A DNA stretch of 64,000 bases from Ricinus communis (taxonomy: Eukaryota; Streptophyta; Magnoliopsida; Malpighiales; Euphorbiaceae), in the NCBI RefSeq assembly GCF_019578655.1, contig NC_063263.1, positions 14,197,001 through 14,261,000 on the forward strand. Reading direction: 5' to 3'. This document shows positions 61,994 to 64,000 of this stretch, piece after piece. A program made the translations under genes and the position numbers. How positions within the stretch are numbered: position 1 is the stretch's first letter; every line of letters starts with the position of its first letter. The notes below the pieces were generated by a model. That model searched no databases and was not told the origin of the DNA. It saw only the letters and a list, made by a program, of their open reading frames with translations.

Positions 61994-62803
61994 ATGGCTT
62001 CTTCATCTTCCAGATTCAACCTGCAACCTCCTTCACCACCAGATCTTCCCAACAACCTCACAACCAAACAAGTCACTGACTTTGCCCGGAACATGATGTT
62101 CCATTATTTGGCAACTTTTCAACAAACCTTCTCACTCCCAATACAACCCAACTTCTTCTTTCCAGACTACCCTTGGTGTCTGATTTATCACTTATCTCCT
62201 GAACATCCAAAGCATGAAAGTGAGTTATGGTTTCTATGGTGCCTATCTACAGTCTGTCATCATGCTATAGAAGTACCCATTATGAATCTTTTACACTTCT
62301 TCAACAATGAAGCAAACTCAGGGTCATATCCATGGAGATTCCTTACCTGGTTCAAAACGCCATATCAATGGACAGGAGATCTTCTGAAACTTATCCATGA
62401 GCATCGGTTATTCTCAGACAACATTTCCAAAGCTTTGGAATACCATGCTATTTTTATATTACACAGGCCTTATCTCCGATTGACAGAAAATACATATGCA
62501 ACCCAGAATATATGTTACCATTGGAGAACACTTAATAACCCTCTACATCTTGCTTCGCCAGCAATCACAGAAGACCTAAAACAGGCCCTACAATACAGAA
62601 ATGAATCAAGGATGACTAATGTCTCAACACCATTAGTATGTACATTCAATGGACATCAATCAACTGGACAATCCATTGAACATTTCTGTTCCTCTGATTT
62701 TCCAACTCCACTGGATGACCCTACCTTAACCAGAGCACAACAAGAAGCTCTAATGTAAGACTCCCAGCCAATGGATGATGACTCATATGATGACGTCTTC
62801 TGA
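61994..62803 (+). pseudogene. Downstream ORF of the endogenous caulimovirid, unknown function
   Basis: Starts 70 nt after the RNase H end, where florendovirus-like genomes carry a second ORF of unknown function. The frame is open for 254 codons, then has a TAA at 62756-62758. The same frame continues for 14 more codons of acidic sequence (DDDSYDDVF) to a TGA at 62801-62803, so the TAA is probably a late nonsense change. The protein is rich in aromatic residues, Pro and His (FFFPDYPWCLIYHLSPEHP, WRFLTWFKTPYQW). I recognise no domain and see no zinc ligand set, signal or coiled coil. It does not resemble the caulimovirus transactivator by eye. Confidence 0.65.
62779..62797 (+). promoter_or_regulatory. 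bZIP-type sites at the 3' end of the downstream ORF
   Basis: TGACTCA (62779-62785) and TGACGTC (62791-62797) lie close together about 310 nt upstream of the viral TATA box. TGACG elements (as-1/ocs type) activate other caulimovirid promoters. Confidence 0.5.
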
Positions 62804-62878
62804 TCACATGCAACTGTCGGCCACTCTTTTGTATTATTGTGTTTGTCTTTATTATGAATTATTATCCACTCAGTAGGT

Positions 62879-63024
62879 GGAGTGTATTATTGGTAATAGT
62901 GGTAGGCCGCTATAGTTGTGGTGTATTATTGTTTGTTAGCCTTAGTGGAGTGTATTATTGGTGATAGTGGTGGGCCGCCATAGGCCGCTATAGTTGTGGT
63001 GTATTATTGTTTGTTAGCCTTAGT
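62879..63024 (+). repeat. Tandem repeat in the viral promoter region
   Basis: Two copies of a ~68-78 bp unit, 62879-62946 and 62947-63024, each starting GGAGTGTATTATTGG and ending TTTGTTAGCCTTAGT. The second has an extra 10 bp (CCATAGGCCG-like). A shorter repeat follows: TATCCACTAACTTTTG at about 63030 and 63064, inside the near-palindrome TAGTGGGATATCCACTA. Confidence 0.9.
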
Positions 63025-63103
63025 GGAATATCCACTAACTTTTGTTTGTAAGTATTAGTGGGATATCCACTAACTTTTGAATGATTGTACTGACTCTCCA
63101 CTC

Positions 63104-63131
63104 TATATAAGGAGAAGTCTTTGGTAATAAA
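63104..63131 (+). promoter_or_regulatory. 35S-like TATA box and nearby poly(A) signal
   Basis: CTCTATATAAGGAG (TATA 63104-63110) resembles the caulimovirus 35S core promoter. AATAAA follows at 63126-63131. Caulimovirid pregenomic RNAs carry the poly(A) signal shortly after the start site, bypassed on the first pass. The leader after it has several short upstream ORFs (ATGs at about 63190, 63228, 63324 and 63383). Confidence 0.72.
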
Positions 63132-63420
63132 ATCCAAGCAAGTTTCTCTAAGTAAGCTTCCCTCTCTTCTATACTCTCTTACTTTCTCATGGCTTTCTAA
63201 CTTCCTTTTTTCTCTTCTCTTGATCCAATGGCAATATTTTAATAGTTGCTACGATCTGTTTCTGGTGTAATCCAAAAGAGCTAACTCAGCTATCTGAAGA
63301 TCCAAAAGAGTAGAAAGACCCCCATGGCAAGAGGCCGCTTGTGTCTTAACTTGAGGATTTGTCCATGCTTTGAGTTTACAGCATGAGGATTATGCCATGA
63401 ACAGCTCTCGGCTCCCACTT

Positions 63421-64000
63421 AACATATTAAATTATATTTTAATATTATATTAATTAATAAATATTTTTATTAAATAATCATTTTAATTTTGAAAAGTAAT
63501 ATTTTACATATTAAACTTATTAATAAATAATTTTTTTAATTCTATAGGTAATTAATTGATAGTATGAACTTATATAGAATCAAAATTAATTACAAATATT
63601 TTTAAATTAATTTATATTAGTACACTAATAACATCTTAGAATATTAATTTAAAAATTAAAAAATATCTAATTTTGTTGTTATTTATAAAATATAATGAAT
63701 AAATATTAAATTTTATTTATAAATTTAATCTTATGATTATATAATAATAAAAACATAAATAAACAATTAGTAATAAGTATTATTTTTTATAATATATACA
63801 TCAAGTTTAGATAATAATTTTATTTAAAAAAAAAAATCCGTTGGTGGTAACAGAGTAAATTTAAAGAAAGAGCACAAAAATACCCCCAAACTAGACGTAC
63901 ATGGGTATCAAGAATTGCATAAGTAGAACAAACATGAGCACGTTTCCCTTGACTCAGTAGTACCCACATAAAATTAACTAAAACGTTGAATATGCATTGG
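63421..64000. other. AT-rich flank to the right window edge
   Basis: Host-like AT-rich sequence after the caulimovirid copy. Nothing recognisable. Confidence 0.5.

Larger units (their letters stand above)
56622..63420 (+). mobile_element. Endogenous caulimovirid (pararetrovirus), one genome-length copy
   Basis: About 6.8 kb with the gene order of Caulimoviridae: movement protein, coat, zinc knuckle, aspartic protease, reverse transcriptase, RNase H, a separate downstream ORF, then promoter and leader. CTCCCACTT followed by the tRNA-Met primer-binding site opens the copy (56622-56640), and CTCCCACTT closes it (63412-63420). It therefore looks like one circular genome opened at the primer site. 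No integrase is present, as expected. The layout (polyprotein-like first part plus a second ORF) recalls florendoviruses; genus is not settled by eye. Frameshifts and stops show it is not coding-competent as it stands. Confidence 0.9.

Overview
The window is nuclear DNA of a flowering plant, almost certainly a eudicot: strongly AT-rich, intron-containing genes with GT..AG borders, Ty1/copia, Ty3-type and LINE debris, a plant-specific P450 (CYP94C), a plant-type protein-only RNase P, and an integrated plant pararetrovirus. A Malpighiales or Euphorbiaceae host is only a guess and is not shown by the sequence.

Left third (1-35 kb): a cluster of alcohol-forming fatty acyl-CoA reductase (FAR) genes. 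Copy A (minus strand, exons 1-5) runs off the left edge. Copy B (17340-20269, +) and copy C (28230-32484, +) are complete 10-exon genes with identical exon lengths, each predicting 493 residues. Tail-only remnants surround them: a duplicated exon 9-10 pair (22262-22667), a decayed exon 9-10 pair (33417-33805), and a minus-strand fragment of a different, CER4-like FAR (21753-22085). A and B form a head-to-head inverted repeat whose exons 3-5 are (nearly) identical while exon 1 differs at 8 of 79 bases, suggesting gene conversion. The spacers hold a shrunken copia element, a 2.3-kb solo LTR with a perfect 5-bp target duplication, a LINE tail, a large direct duplication, and a 1.8-kb terminal-inverted-repeat element whose empty site survives in the paralogous copy.

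Middle (35-50 kb): a six-exon PRORP2-like gene on the minus strand (nuclear RNase P, tRNA 5' maturation) with all four catalytic aspartates and the zinc ligands; a LINE fragment; and a single-exon CYP94C1-like gene on the minus strand (jasmonoyl-isoleucine oxidation) with two G-boxes upstream.

Right (50-64 kb): about 7 kb of gene-free AT-rich DNA, then one genome-length (6.8 kb) endogenous caulimovirid. It begins at the tRNA-Met primer-binding site and ends at the same point of the circular map. Order: movement protein, coiled-coil segment, coat, zinc knuckle, protease-RT-RNase H with six in-frame stops, a separate downstream ORF of unknown function, then a 35S-like promoter with tandem repeats. 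The FAR genes would act together in fatty-alcohol (wax or suberin) synthesis; the other genes are unrelated neighbours.
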